From Thermoleptolyngbya sichuanensis A183 (GTDB lineage Bacteria > Cyanobacteriota > Cyanobacteriia > Elainellales > Elainellaceae): a DNA stretch of 64,000 bases. Position numbers and translations under genes: made by a program. The stretch covers positions 1,674,001-1,738,000 of the forward strand of contig NZ_CP053661.1 of NCBI RefSeq assembly GCF_013177315.1, given 5' to 3'. How positions within the stretch are numbered: position 1 is the stretch's first letter; each line of letters opens with the position of its first letter. Below are positions 45,820-56,590 of the stretch, one piece after another. The notes under the pieces were generated by a model that ran no database searches, was not told the origin of the DNA, and saw nothing but the letters and a program-made list of their open reading frames with translations.

Positions 45820-46341
45820 TTATTCTGTTGGGTTTGTGCGCCAGGTATGGAGTAGGGCTTTGTGGGCGATCGCGTAGATGCCGGGGGATTCGCTTTCTCT
45901 AGGGCCGGCGATGTTTAGGATGGCGTTTTGGGGCAGGGTTTGCAGCCATGCGCGGAGTGCGGCGAGGGCGATCGCTTCGTTTAACTGGATGATTTGCAGG
46001 GGCTTTTTCAGGTGGGTGGCGATCGCCTGCGTTAGTTGGGTTCCGGCGGAGTGCTGCCAGTCTTCGCTGCGTACCAAAATCAGCGTTGCTGTGCTGTCTC
46101 GCACGTTCCATTCGGTGCGCTGGGCGGGGTCTGGGCTGGGGGTTTCTTGCAGGTGGGGGTAGTGGGCCCGCAGTCCCGGTGGTGTGGGAAAATCTTCTGC
46201 CCAGCCGCCCTGGGGACACCAGCCGCCGTAGGCTAGCCCGTGGGCGATCGCCCCATCCAAGGCCGCCCGATCGACCCCTGTCTGCCCGCCGGAGATAATC
46301 TTGAGGGTTTGCAAAATTTGCACGACTCGCGCAAGGTTCAA
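45820..46341 (-). CDS. YpsA/SLOG-fold putative molybdenum-carrier-like protein
   Basis: A 173-residue protein of the circularly permuted YpsA-like SLOG group, sometimes labelled putative molybdenum carrier. The nucleotide-binding start is KIISGGQTGVDRAALDGAIA; GWCPQGGWAEDF, RDSTATLILV and the C-terminal LNIAGPRESESPGIY follow. SLOG domains bind nucleotide-derived ligands; the physiological role is unknown. The start is TTG at 46341 or possibly GTG at 46323. It is convergent with era. Confidence 0.8.
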   Translation of the reverse strand: MNLARVVQILQTLKIISGGQTGVDRAALDGAIAHGLAYGGWCPQGGWAEDFPTPPGLRAHYPHLQETPSPDPAQRTEWNVRDSTATLILVRSEDWQHSAGTQLTQAIATHLKKPLQIIQLNEAIALAALRAWLQTLPQNAILNIAGPRESESPGIYAIAHKALLHTWRTNPTE

Positions 46342-46449
46342 CTAAAGTTTAACCATAGTACAGAAGCATCTAGTACATAGGTATCTAGTGCAGAAGCATC
46401 GGATCAAACGATTGTAGCCGCTGTAAACAGGTTAGGAGCAGGTTGGGCA

Positions 46450-47595
46450 ATGGCGATTATTTCCTCAAAACAGCCCCCTCTGGAGCCTGAGGATTCTGAA
46501 TCGGGTCGGGATGGGCTGCCTTTGGTAGGGCGATCGCCTAAATCACCTGCTGCGGACGAAAAGCTGCTCACGCCCGATCGCCAGCCAGAAGACACAGGCA
46601 AGCCGGAGGAGCGGATTCGCCCCCAGCGACTGGCAGAATACATTGGGCAAAAGGATCTGAAAGAGGTGCTGGCGATCGCCATCCAGGCCGCCAAGGCGCG
46701 AAACGAGTCGCTGGATCACCTGCTGCTCTACGGGCCGCCGGGGCTGGGCAAAACCACGATGTCGCTGATTTTGGCGGCAGAAATGGGCGTAGACTGCAAA
46801 ATTACCACTGCTCCCGCGCTAGAGCGGCCGCGAGACATCGTGGGGCTATTGGTCAATCTGAAGCCGGGGGACATTCTGTTTATCGACGAAATTCACCGCC
46901 TGCCCCGCGTCACCGAAGAAATCCTCTATCCGGCGATGGAAGATGCCCGGATCGACATCACCATCGGCAAGGGACAGAGCGCCCGCACCCGCAGCCTGCC
47001 GTTGCAAAAATTTACGCTGGTCGGCGCGACGACGCGAGTGGGGGCGCTGACCTCACCGCTGCGCGATCGCTTTGGGCTGGTGCAACGGCTGCGATTTTAC
47101 GAAGTAGATGAGCTTCAGCAAATCGTTCTGCGGGCAGCGGAGATTCTCAACACGCCGATTACGCCCGATGGCGCAGCGGAGATTGCTCGGCGATCGCGCG
47201 GCACGCCCCGCATTGCCAATCGCCTGCTGCGTCGGGTGCGCGATTATGTCGAGGTGAAGGCCAGGGGCGCGGACGTGAATGGGGCGATCGCCGCCGAAGC
47301 GCTGGAACTCTTCAACGTAGACCCCTGCGGACTGGACTGGACCGATCGCCGGATGCTGACGGTGATCATCGAAAACTATGGCGGCGGCCCCGTCGGACTC
47401 GAAACGCTGGCCGCTGCCACAGGCGAAGATGCCCAGACGATCGAAGAAGTTTACGAACCCTACCTGATGCAGATCGGCTACCTCAACCGCACCCCCCGCG
47501 GCCGCGTCGCTACTCCCGCTGCCTGGCGACACCTGGGCTACACGCCGCCCGACAACCAGCTTTCGCTCTTACAAAGCCCGCCATCGCTTCTCTAG
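46450..47595 (+). CDS. ruvB: Holliday junction helicase RuvB
   Basis: A 381-residue AAA+ motor for branch migration. Walker [10 protein letters not shown], Walker [11 protein letters not shown], sensor 1 GATTRVGAL, arginine-finger region [19 protein letters not shown] and the C-terminal winged helix [17 protein letters not shown] are all intact. About 45 residues of polar sequence precede the conserved core ([11 protein letters not shown]). Confidence 0.97.
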   Translation: MAIISSKQPPLEPEDSESGRDGLPLVGRSPKSPAADEKLLTPDRQPEDTGKPEERIRPQRLAEYIGQKDLKEVLAIAIQAAKARNESLDHLLLYGPPGLGKTTMSLILAAEMGVDCKITTAPALERPRDIVGLLVNLKPGDILFIDEIHRLPRVTEEILYPAMEDARIDITIGKGQSARTRSLPLQKFTLVGATTRVGALTSPLRDRFGLVQRLRFYEVDELQQIVLRAAEILNTPITPDGAAEIARRSRGTPRIANRLLRRVRDYVEVKARGADVNGAIAAEALELFNVDPCGLDWTDRRMLTVIIENYGGGPVGLETLAAATGEDAQTIEEVYEPYLMQIGYLNRTPRGRVATPAAWRHLGYTPPDNQLSLLQSPPSLL

Positions 47596-47615
47596 CAGCG
47601 CTTTTTCACAGGCTG

Positions 47616-47795
47616 CTAAAGCAAGAAAGCGCGAGACAAGCTTTTGCTCAGGTAAGTCAGTTTCTCTGGGGTCCATGCATCGCTGTGGCGATTCAGGGTG
47701 GCGGAGTCCAGACCCGGCCCAAAGGCATGGCCAAGGTCTTGACTCAACTGCAAAAACCGCTGGGTTGTCCAAGACGAGCCGTTTAGCTTTCTCAT
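47616..47795 (-). CDS. 59-residue conserved-looking small protein
   Basis: A 59-residue frame starting MRKLNGSSWTTQRFLQLSQD and ending YLSKSLSRAFLL. A perfect AGGAGG lies nine bases before the ATG at 47795, the best ribosome-binding site in the region. The composition is that of a soluble helical protein; I do not recognise a family. It lies convergent to ruvB, 20 bp from its stop. Confidence 0.6.
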   Translation of the reverse strand: MRKLNGSSWTTQRFLQLSQDLGHAFGPGLDSATLNRHSDAWTPEKLTYLSKSLSRAFLL

Positions 47796-48004
47796 CGCCT
47801 CAGTCCTCCTGAGTGATTCACTCGATTCACTGGTCTATAGATCCAGTGTAATGAATGGTATTGAGAGATACAAAAAAGGAGGCTCATCTCAACCATGAGT
47901 AGATTGAATGTAAACAGCGGCTTCTGAAAACTGAAATGCGGCTAAATGTTTTAGTGTGCCCCCAAAACTGGTAAATTACCGGAGTATCGGCAAGCGGAAT
48001 TTGA

Positions 48005-49159
<1,155 letters not shown>

Positions 49160-49295
49160 GTTTCCGGATCAGGAGTCAGGAGTCAGGAGTCAGATCCTCA
49201 GTAAACCCAGTAAATCCTAGTTTCTGGCTTCTGAACCCTCTCCAAGTCAGCACTTTTTATTGCTCTCTACATCCCCCTTCCTAATCCCCTTTCCT

Positions 49296-50426
49296 ATGCG
49301 TATTGCCCTCTTTACCGAAACGTTTTTGCCCAAAGTCGATGGCATTGTGACGCGCCTAAGCCACACAGTGGACCATCTCCAGCGGATGGGCGATCAGGTG
49401 CTGGTGTTTTCGCCGGAGGGCGGGCTGAGGGAGTATAAGGGGGCGCGGATCAACGGGATTCCGGGGTTTCCGCTGCCGCTGTATCCGGAGCTAAAGCTGG
49501 CGCTGCCTCGCCCGTCGATTCGGCGGGAACTGGAGCTATTCAAGCCGGATCTGATCCATATTGTGAATCCGGCGGTGCTGGGCGTGGGCGGGCTGTATTA
49601 TGCCAAGTCGCTGGGGATTCCGCTGGTGGCTTCCTATCATACGCACCTGCCAAAGTATCTGGAGCATTATGGGCTGGGGATGCTGGAGGGGGTGCTGTGG
49701 GAAATCCTGAAGCTGATGCACAATCAGGCGGTGATTAACCTGGTGACTTCGACGGCAATGCAGGAGGCGCTGGAGAGCCACGGCGTGGAGCGGGTTCATG
49801 TCTGGCAGAAGGGCGTGGATGTGGAGCTATTTGACCCGTCGCTGGCCAGTGCAGACATGCGATCGCACTTGACTCAGGGACATCCCGACGCGCCGCTGCT
49901 GCTCTACGTGGGTCGCCTCTCGGCAGAGAAGGAAATTGATCGCATTAAGCCTGTGCTGGAGGCGATTCCCAATGCGCGGCTGGCGCTGGTGGGCGACGGG
50001 CCCTATCGCGCCGATCTGGAGAAAATCTTTGAAGGCACGCCGACGTTTTTTGCGGGCTACATGACGGGCAAGACCTTGGGATCGGCGTTTGCTTCGGCGG
50101 ATGCGTTTATTTTCCCGTCGCGGACGGAGACGCTGGGGTTGGTGCTGCTGGAGGCGATGGCGGCGGGCTGCCCGGTGATTGCGGCGAATGCGGGCGGCAT
50201 TCCCGACATTGTGACCGATGGCGTGAATGGCTACCTGTTTGATCCGGCGGATGACCGGGGGGCGATCGCCGCCACGCAGCGCCTCTTGAGCAACGCCGCC
50301 GAGCGGGATCAGCTTCGTCAAAACGCCCGCCAGGAGGCCGAGCGCTGGGGCTGGGCCGCAGCAACGCGACAGTTGCAGGGTTTCTATCAAACGATTTTGT
50401 CGCAGTCTATGCTGACGGCTGCGTGA
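49296..50426 (+). CDS. sqdX: SQDG synthase (sulfoquinovosyltransferase)
   Basis: A 376-residue GT4 glycosyltransferase that moves sulfoquinovose to diacylglycerol. Visible motifs are the start MRIALFTETFLPKVDG, VASYHTHLPKYLEHY, the donor-binding LLYVGRLSAEKEID and the E-x7-E segment FPSRTETLGLVLLEAMAAGC. The start is the ATG at 49296, after a 12-codon open extension. A heptamer repeat (AGGAGTC three times, near 49175) lies between sqdB and sqdX. Confidence 0.93.
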   Translation: MRIALFTETFLPKVDGIVTRLSHTVDHLQRMGDQVLVFSPEGGLREYKGARINGIPGFPLPLYPELKLALPRPSIRRELELFKPDLIHIVNPAVLGVGGLYYAKSLGIPLVASYHTHLPKYLEHYGLGMLEGVLWEILKLMHNQAVINLVTSTAMQEALESHGVERVHVWQKGVDVELFDPSLASADMRSHLTQGHPDAPLLLYVGRLSAEKEIDRIKPVLEAIPNARLALVGDGPYRADLEKIFEGTPTFFAGYMTGKTLGSAFASADAFIFPSRTETLGLVLLEAMAAGCPVIAANAGGIPDIVTDGVNGYLFDPADDRGAIAATQRLLSNAAERDQLRQNARQEAERWGWAAATRQLQGFYQTILSQSMLTAA

Positions 50427-51644
50427 TGGTCTGGCAAGGGGGAAACTCGTGCGCTCCTGAGTTGCGACGGTGGTACCTGAGTGTGCGGGGTGGGGTGCGC
50501 TGCCCCGAAGCGACCAGGGTTTCTTGACTAACCGCATCGCTCACGCGCTTCAAAAACGCTGTACCCTGGGGAATAATCCTTCGAGCCGTCTGAGAGACTC
50601 TATTGCGATCGCCCCCTGTGTTTTGCGCCGTGCCCTGGCTATCTGCCCCACTTTTTGCCCAAGCGCCTGCGCTATCCGTCCCCAGCCTTACGCCAGTCCT
50701 GCCACCGTTTGTGCCGCCCACGCCCGAACAGGCGATCGCCTTCCTGGGTACGCTGGCCCTGCTGGCGGGCTTGGCTGCGGCTTTTTACGGGCTGTTGTTT
50801 GTCGTGCTGCGGTCGGTTTTTCGCCGCCTCGACTTTGAACTGGGCATTGCCATTCTCAACCTGGCACGAATTCCGGCCCTAGTCATTCTAATTTTTGGGA
50901 GTCTGCGGCTGGCGCTGAATTTTTTGGCACCCAGCACGGCGCTGCTGTGGCTGGGGAGATTCTGCGCGGCCCTGCTGGTCGCCGCCTTCACCTTTTTGGT
51001 GGGGCAGTTGTTCACTCAGGCAGCAGTCTACTACCTGAAAGGCTTTGCCGAAAAAACCGAAGCCGCCTGGGATGATGTCCTCATTCCAATTTTAGAAACC
51101 ATCATTCCGCCCTTAATTTATGTGTTTGGGGCGTTCTTTTTCCTGCAAAGTTTGGGAATTGATTTAACGGGGCTTTGGGTTGCCTTTGGCGGTATTACAT
51201 TTGTCCTGGGCTTTGCGCTCAAAGACATTTTGGCAAACTTTTTTAGCGGACTGGTGCTGCTCATCGATACGCCGTTTCAGTTTGGCGACATGGTGCGCTT
51301 GCCGGATGGTCCCACGGCTGTGATCAAGAAAGTAGGGCTGCGCGTGACGCATCTCTATGTGATTGATAATTACTGCGAAGTGTATATTCCTAATGCTGAG
51401 CTAGAAAAGCGAGATATTGTTAACTTGAGCCGCCCCACGCCGCACTATGCCTACTCGCTGAACGTGTCTGTGCGGGTCGATGCTGACCCCGTAGCGACAA
51501 CCAACATTCTGTCGGAAATTGTGAATGGGCATCCCGATATTCTAGGAGATTTAGATGAGAAACTGCGGTGTCTGGACTCCTTTTTGGGGCTGAAGCAGGC
51601 GGAAAATGGCGAGATTTCTAAGGTAGAGGCAGGTCGGCTGCGTC

Positions 51645-52806
51645 AGGAGCATCCCACTTTCGATGAAACAGTCAACTGGCGAGCTGTCCATTGAGGTAGG
51701 CACAGCGCAGACTCAACATGGCATTAACGGAGGCCGTATTCCAGCGAGCACCCGAAATTTGGAGGCGTCGCCCAATCTGTTTGACAGCCGATTCTACGGC
51801 TCCTGATCCAATAGAACAGAGTTGCTCAGCCTGGTAGAACCCATAATTCACGATGCGAGAGCGATGGGTGCTCAGATAGGCTTCAAAATTGCGGGCTTGC
51901 TTGCGCCGACAGTCGGCAAAGAGGGCCCTGGCGGCTTCCACTTGACCTTGCCATAACAGCATTTCCGCCGCTGCTAAGCGCTTGAGCGACCCACCGACTT
52001 TGTAGAGGTTTTCTTTGAGATGGTACCAATCGAGGATTTCCCAACGGGTCTCAACGGTGGTGAGTTGAGCAAACAGATTCCACACCCCAGCGTGACCATC
52101 GCCCAGACAGACCAGTGGGGAGAGCAAGCGTTGAGCGCTGAGATAATCAATCAAGCTGTCATTGTCTTGGAAGAAGGCGTTGTAATCAATCCCCTCCACC
52201 CGCACCGCTTTGTAGTCTCGCCACGGGCTATCGGACTCTAGCAGGTCACGCAGACGGACTTTGCCGCCATCAATGCTGACCTCACTGACGCCTTGTTTAG
52301 CCTCGGCAGACTCGAACGACTGACGCCCCACCAGACGTTGTTGGGTCGAGTGCCCGACCCGCATCCCGGTCAGGGCTACGATGTCATCCTCTGCATCTTG
52401 AAACGATTCGTTGGCACTTAAGCGTAGGTTGGCTTTCTCTAGGCCACCACTGAGACGGCTGTAAGCCTTTACGCTTAACCGTTCTGCCTGACTTTGACGA
52501 ATCTCAAGGACCCCTACCAAACTCTTCAATCGGCGAACCCGGCCTCGGGCGGGGTAGGCTTTCTGGTTGACAAAAAAAGGGCAACTCGAGGGCTCACCTC
52601 CTCTAGCATTTGCCGTCGTACAGTCTGCTCGATGCCTTCTAGACTATCGAGCCCCTCTCGGTTGCTATTGCGATACAAAATCTCGGCGATCTCTGCTGTA
52701 CAAGCTTCCAATCGCTTTTGGTCTTCAGGTGTCCTGGTGAGTCATCCCTGGGGCTACCCTCCCATTCTCACCCTTCGCACTGTTTTCGCGAAAGTGGGAT
52801 GCTCCC
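51645..52806 (-). mobile_element. ISKra4-family element with 8-bp target repeat
   Basis: 1,162 bp, ends AGGAGCATCCCACTTTCG and GGGAGCATCCCACTTTCG (inverted). GCTGCGTC is duplicated at 51637-51644 and 52807-52814. The 3' part is duplicated at 10168-10944. Confidence 0.92.
51672..52711 (-). CDS. ISKra4-family transposase (two frames, T7 slip site)
   Basis: The N-terminal frame (52711 downwards) reads LEACTAEIAEILYRNSNREG to RVALF. The rest is in the -1 frame: FVNQKAYPARGRVRRLKSL and on to the end at 51672. The change falls at seven consecutive T on the coding strand (52578-52572), a plausible -1 slip site. Core motifs are SIDGGKVRLRDLLE, LGDGHAGVWN, DWYHLKENLYKVGG and IGSGAVESAVKQIGRR. Whether the shift is programmed or decay is open. 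Confidence 0.8.
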
Positions 52807-52962
52807 GCTGCGTCTTCTGGTCTATAAGACGCTGAATGATCAGCTTCAGCTTGTGGAATCGAAGCTAGAAGCGCTGATTGCCAATATCCGACTCTTAGAA
52901 AAAGGTGGACTCCGGAAAGACGAGTTGAGAAATTTGGCAGGCGATTTTCAGGCGATTTTCAG

Positions 52963-53235
52963 ATGATTTTAAGCCTGTTTGGGCTGCGGCTGGTGGGCGA
53001 TCGCCCTGAGAGAAATCGTCCTGAGAAAAAAGGGCGATCGCACCTCCAGGAAGAACCCGAAACGCTGCTTGCAAATACCACGATTGGACTGATTCGAGCG
53101 CTGTATCAAGCGTGGCTAAAAGACCCCGATCTTACACCGGAGGGTGAACAACTCTTGCCGCAAGAATGGGAGCAAAAAATCGAAGTTCTGAAGCTGAAAC
53201 TGGGTCGATTGCATCAAAAGCTCATGTCTTCTGGT
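52963..53235 (+). pseudogene. Hypothetical gene, 3' end lost at mobile-element sequence
   Basis: The ATG overlaps the stop of the channel gene (ATGA), suggesting translational coupling in the ancestral operon. About 90 native-looking residues follow: MILSLFGLRLVGDRPERNRP, then ANTTIGLIRALYQAWLKDPD and WEQKIEVLKLKLGRLHQKL, a helical protein with a coiled-coil end. At 53236 an IS4-type terminal repeat begins and the frame runs into it. I do not recognise the family; it may be a subunit or a regulator of the channel. Confidence 0.5.
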
Positions 53236-53955
53236 CCTGACTGCCTGACACATCTCTGGAAACCCCTGATTTCTCGTAGGGGACGCTGGCCCAAAAGCTC
53301 CTCTGACCAAGCCCTCCGGCTCCAACTCAGGAGCTATGGACCTGACTGCCTGACACAAGTGGTTGAAAGAGTTGAGACCTCGTCAACAGAGGGAAAAGGT
53401 GAGCTGACATGAGACGCTGAAATTTGCGTCATCTCAGGGTCTGTATCATGCCAGCCACCACCTGCCTCTATGATCAAGTGCTGTCGTTATTGCGTCAATC
53501 CAGTAATGCCCGCGACCTGCGCCACCTCAAAGCGCTGGCGTGGATGGTGACGGCCCTGGTGTGCAGCGGTCGGTTGAGCCTGCCGCAGTGGGAAGCCTAT
53601 GTGCCCAGTCGGGCCCGTCAGGCGCAAAGCACCGAACGCCGGTGGCAGCGCTTCCTAGGCAATCGCCGGGTGCGGGTCAAAAGTCTGTACGTGCCGCTGG
53701 TGCTAGCCGCCATCCATCGCTGGCAAGGTCGGCGGCTTTACCTGGCGCTCGATACGACGGTGTTGTGGAATCGCTACTGCAGGATTCACCTGACGGTTAC
53801 CTGTTGCGGACGAGCGGTGCCGCTGCTGTGGCGGGTTTTGGAGCATCCCAGTGCCACCGTCAGCACGAAGCGATACCTCCCCATGCTGCGGTTAGCCCAT
53901 CGGCTGTTGCAGTCGTACCCCGATGTGATGGTTATGGGGAGACAGAACCGCAACA

Positions 53956-54139
53956 GAGAGGAGACGACCATGCATTGAGCGACAGTCAGATGTCTACTAA
54001 CATATCGCTTCGCTCCTCTCATACAGCTCACTAAGAGCCAGAGAAATGGTAATAGGAAAAGGAACTGGGCTAGGGATTGAGGACGACCATCCAACGTCAG
54101 ACATCTCGATGTCTACTAACATATTGCATCGCCTCAACC
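53956..54139 (+). ncRNA. Candidate IS110 bridge RNA with two guide loops
   Basis: Two similar stem-loops lie in tandem in the noncoding leader. Unit 1 (53956-54020) has stem GAGAGGAG-a-CGA / TCG-CTCCTCTC. Unit 2 (54074-54139) has GAGG-a-CGA / TCG-CCTC plus a bulged extension. Both loops begin CCAT, contain an inner hairpin (AGACAT/ATGTCT in unit 2) and end GTCTACTAACATAT. CTAACATA (53997-54004 and 54116-54123) is the exact complement of TATGTTAG at the insertion site. Known bridge RNAs have a target-binding and a donor-binding loop. I found no clear match of either loop to the element's own ends. Confidence 0.6.
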
Positions 54140-54254
54140 TTGACCAGCTTCCTTCAACGAATTCTCAGGGAGTGGTGACAGACACCTTCCATAATCTCTT
54201 CGCTCAGAAGCAGGCAGCCCAGTTCCAGACAACAAACTATCCCCAACTTAGCTG

Positions 54255-55580
54255 ATGGAAAGAACCTTTGTCGCCTACATCGGCATTGACTGGTCAGATC
54301 GCAAACACGACATCTGTCTGTACGACCCCGAGAGCGCACAGCGAGAATACAGCGTGATTGGCGCTCAACCGCAAGAGATTGCCAACTGGGTTGCGACCTT
54401 GCAACAGCGATACGGCAACAGCCCAATTGCCATCTGCCTGGAGCAAAAGCGAGGACCCCTGATTTACGCGCTGTGCCAGTACGACAACCTAGTGCTGTTT
54501 CCCATCAATCCGCGCACGGTTTCTAACTATCGACGAGCCTTTCAGCCCTCACGAGCAAAATCAGACCCCGTAGATGCCCAGATTTTGATTGAGCTGCTGC
54601 TCAAGCACCCAGACAAGATCCCCCCGTGGCAAGCCGCATCTTGTGAACTGCGAGCGTTGCGGCAGTGGAGTGAATCCCGCCGCATGCTGGTGGGAGAGAA
54701 GGTACGACTGACCAATCGCATCACCGCTGCTTTGAAGAACTTTTATCCTCAAGTGCTGGAGTGGTTTGAGGATAAAGATACTCAAGTGTTTTGTGACTTT
54801 ATCACTCAATACCCTGACCTCCACTCTGCCCAAGCGGTTTCGGCTGAGGAATTGACTCTGTTCTTCCAGTCTCATCGAGTCATCCGCCGGAGCGCCATTG
54901 AGCGGCGCATTCACCAAATCCAAACCGCTGGCATCCCCCTGACAGAAGACCCAGGGATGGTTGAACCGATGCAATGGCTGGTGCAAACGCTGGTGATTCA
55001 GCTCAAGGCGCTGTTGCATCGACTCGATGAGTTAAATCAAACGATTGAGCAATTGTTTCAGTCTTTGCCAGATGCGGCGTTTTTCGATGCTTTACCCGGA
55101 GCAGGACCCCATCTTGCGCCCCGGCTACTGATTGCGTTTGGCGATGACCGCAGTCGCTTCGGCAGCGCCCAGGCGTTTATGAGCTATATCGGCATTGCAC
55201 CCGTCAAAGAGGAGAGTGGCAAGAAACGTTGGACGCATTGGCGCTGGAGTTGTCCAAAGTTCTTGCGGCAGTCCTTTGTAGAGTGGGCTGACCAGTCGCG
55301 GCGGCACTCATCGTGGGCCAATGCGTTCTATCAGCAGCAGCGGCGATCCGGCAAAAGTCATCCCAAAGCGATTCGCGCTCTGGCGTATAAGTGGGGACGG
55401 ATTCTCTGGCGCTGCTGGCAAGACCGAGTGCCCTATGACGAAGACCGCTATCTGGCGGCGCTCCAGCGGAAGAAGTCGCCGCTAGCGGCGATGCTAGTTC
55501 AAAGCGCTGCTGAAGTGACGACGAGTGCAGGAGGTGAGTGCAGTAATTCTAGGGTTCAAGTTACGCTAAAAGACACATGA
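54255..55580 (+). CDS. IS110-family DEDD transposase/recombinase
   Basis: A 441-residue IS110 recombinase. The N-terminal RuvC-like DEDD tetrad is Asp12 (YIGIDWSDRKHD), Glu63 (ICLEQKRG), Asp104 and Asp107 (AKSDPVDAQIL). A coiled-coil region follows. The C-terminal Tnp domain has ALPGAGPHLAPRLL, FMSYIGIAPVKEESGKK and WSCPKFLRQSF. It is longer than typical IS110 enzymes (about 330-400). RNA-guided target choice is established for IS621 of this family; here it is inferred. Confidence 0.9.
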   Translation: MERTFVAYIGIDWSDRKHDICLYDPESAQREYSVIGAQPQEIANWVATLQQRYGNSPIAICLEQKRGPLIYALCQYDNLVLFPINPRTVSNYRRAFQPSRAKSDPVDAQILIELLLKHPDKIPPWQAASCELRALRQWSESRRMLVGEKVRLTNRITAALKNFYPQVLEWFEDKDTQVFCDFITQYPDLHSAQAVSAEELTLFFQSHRVIRRSAIERRIHQIQTAGIPLTEDPGMVEPMQWLVQTLVIQLKALLHRLDELNQTIEQLFQSLPDAAFFDALPGAGPHLAPRLLIAFGDDRSRFGSAQAFMSYIGIAPVKEESGKKRWTHWRWSCPKFLRQSFVEWADQSRRHSSWANAFYQQQRRSGKSHPKAIRALAYKWGRILWRCWQDRVPYDEDRYLAALQRKKSPLAAMLVQSAAEVTTSAGGECSNSRVQVTLKDT

Positions 55581-56590
55581 CAGTTCAACAAATGGAACGT
55601 ATTTAGGAATGAAACATTTAATGCAATGTAGCCAACCTCGGGCTGGCTTATGGTTTGCTGCGTTTAGAGTCTGTGCATCAATTTACTCAGTACCTTTTCA
55701 CGGTTGACTGTTGACTCCGTCTCCCTCAGGGCCTATGTTAGCCGACCGCGGGTTTGCTAACCATGACCTGCTGGAGTGGCTAAGCCAAAGTCGCTGGCAC
55801 TATTGTTTACGCTTGCCCAGTGACGTAGTGGTGCAGGGTCCGCGCCGTCATCCTGTTAAGGTAGGCTATCTGTGGCCTCCCAAAGGTGAAGCTCGACTCT
55901 ATGAAGGGGTGGGAATCTGGAGCGAGGGGCGCTGGCGCTGCAATTTGGTGCTGGCTCATGTCAAAGGCGTCGAGGAACCCTGGGCGGTCATCACTGATGA
56001 GTCTCCCTCCCTCAATACCCTGTGGCAATATGCTCTCCGCTTTCGAGTCGAGGAGCTTTTCCTCGATTCTAAATCTGGTGTCTTTGAGTTAGAAGCTTCC
56101 GGCATCCGCTCCGCTCCGGCTCTCGAACGCCTCTATCTGGTCGCGGCGATCGCTATCCTTGATGGCACGACCCAGGGCATGGCGGTGCAACTCGATGGGC
56201 TACGCTGCCAGGTTGACCCGCACTGGAGGCGAGGGATTAGCTATCTCAACATAGGTTTGCGCTGGCTCAAGGGTGCCGTCAATAAAGGGCGAACACTGCT
56301 TCAGCTGATTGCCCTATTTACCGTTGACCCTGAACCCTGTTTTGCCTCTAAAAAAGCTGAAGCCCACTATTATGACCGCATTTGGTTTTCTAGAATTCAA
56401 TCCTTGTGCTGCCAGCCGACACCCGGGCAGTCCGCATAAAAAGATGTGTCAGGCAGTCAGGTGCGTAAGTCCTAAGATCAATCTCTGATACTTTTTAGAT
56501 CTCGATATGTATAGAAAAATATATTGGACGAGAGTATTTGACTTGTCTATTGTGTAATCAGGGAGAACATTAACCACAGAAAACACAGCC

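Larger units (their letters stand above)
50603..52966 (+). pseudogene. MscS-family mechanosensitive channel split by ISKra4
   Basis: The 5' part (50603-51644) encodes an export signal or first helix, several transmembrane segments and the MscS core (FGGITFVLGFALKDILANFF; pore helix, then LIDTPFQFGDMVRL). It breaks at GRLR. The 3' part resumes at 52815 (LLVYKTLNDQLQLVESKLEA) and stops at 52966. Removing 51645-52806 plus one copy of GCTGCGTC joins the frames perfectly. The start is uncertain (TTG at 50603, or further upstream). A truncated channel could still be made; the lost part is the cytoplasmic tail only. Confidence 0.85.
53937..55737 (+). mobile_element. IS110-family element (1,801 bp)
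   Basis: It interrupts the IS4-B transposase. TATG occurs at both junctions (53933-53936 and 55734-55737) and once in the restored target GGTTATGTTAGCC. There is a 318-bp noncoding left end, a DEDD transposase and about 155 bp of right end. Short inverted similarity (GGGAGAC) occurs near both tips. The arrangement is that of the IS110 group, whose left end encodes a bridge RNA. Confidence 0.88.
53448..56439 (+). pseudogene. IS4-family transposase disrupted by IS110
   Basis: Exon-like parts 53448-53936 and 55738-56439 join in frame at DVMVM/LADRGFANHD to give 396 residues. Catalytic Asp residues are in LALDTTVLW and LADRG. The full Y-(2)-R-(3)-E-(6)-K signature of the IS4 family is in YALRFRVEELFLDSKS. 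Apart from the insertion the gene appears intact, so the insertion is recent. Confidence 0.88.
53341..56461 (+). mobile_element. IS4-family element B, interrupted by IS110
   Basis: CCTGACTGCCTGACACA at 53341 and its complement ending at 56461 are the terminal repeats. Without the 1,801-bp IS110 insertion it measures 1,320 bp, as long as IS4 element A. A second copy of the end sequence (CCTGACTGCCTGACACATCT) at 53236, 105 bp upstream, suggests an older partial insertion. No target repeat is seen. Confidence 0.8.

Noticed and set aside
52963-53412. 149-residue hypothetical protein taken at full length
   Set aside because: Only about the first 90 residues are native; the rest reads through IS4 terminal repeats, so I list it as truncated.
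54255-55580. Calling the IS110 recombinase inactive because ALPGAG has Ala before the LPG motif
   Set aside because: I could not be sure that this position is the catalytic serine; a conserved-looking Ser in WSCPKFLRQ may be the nucleophile.
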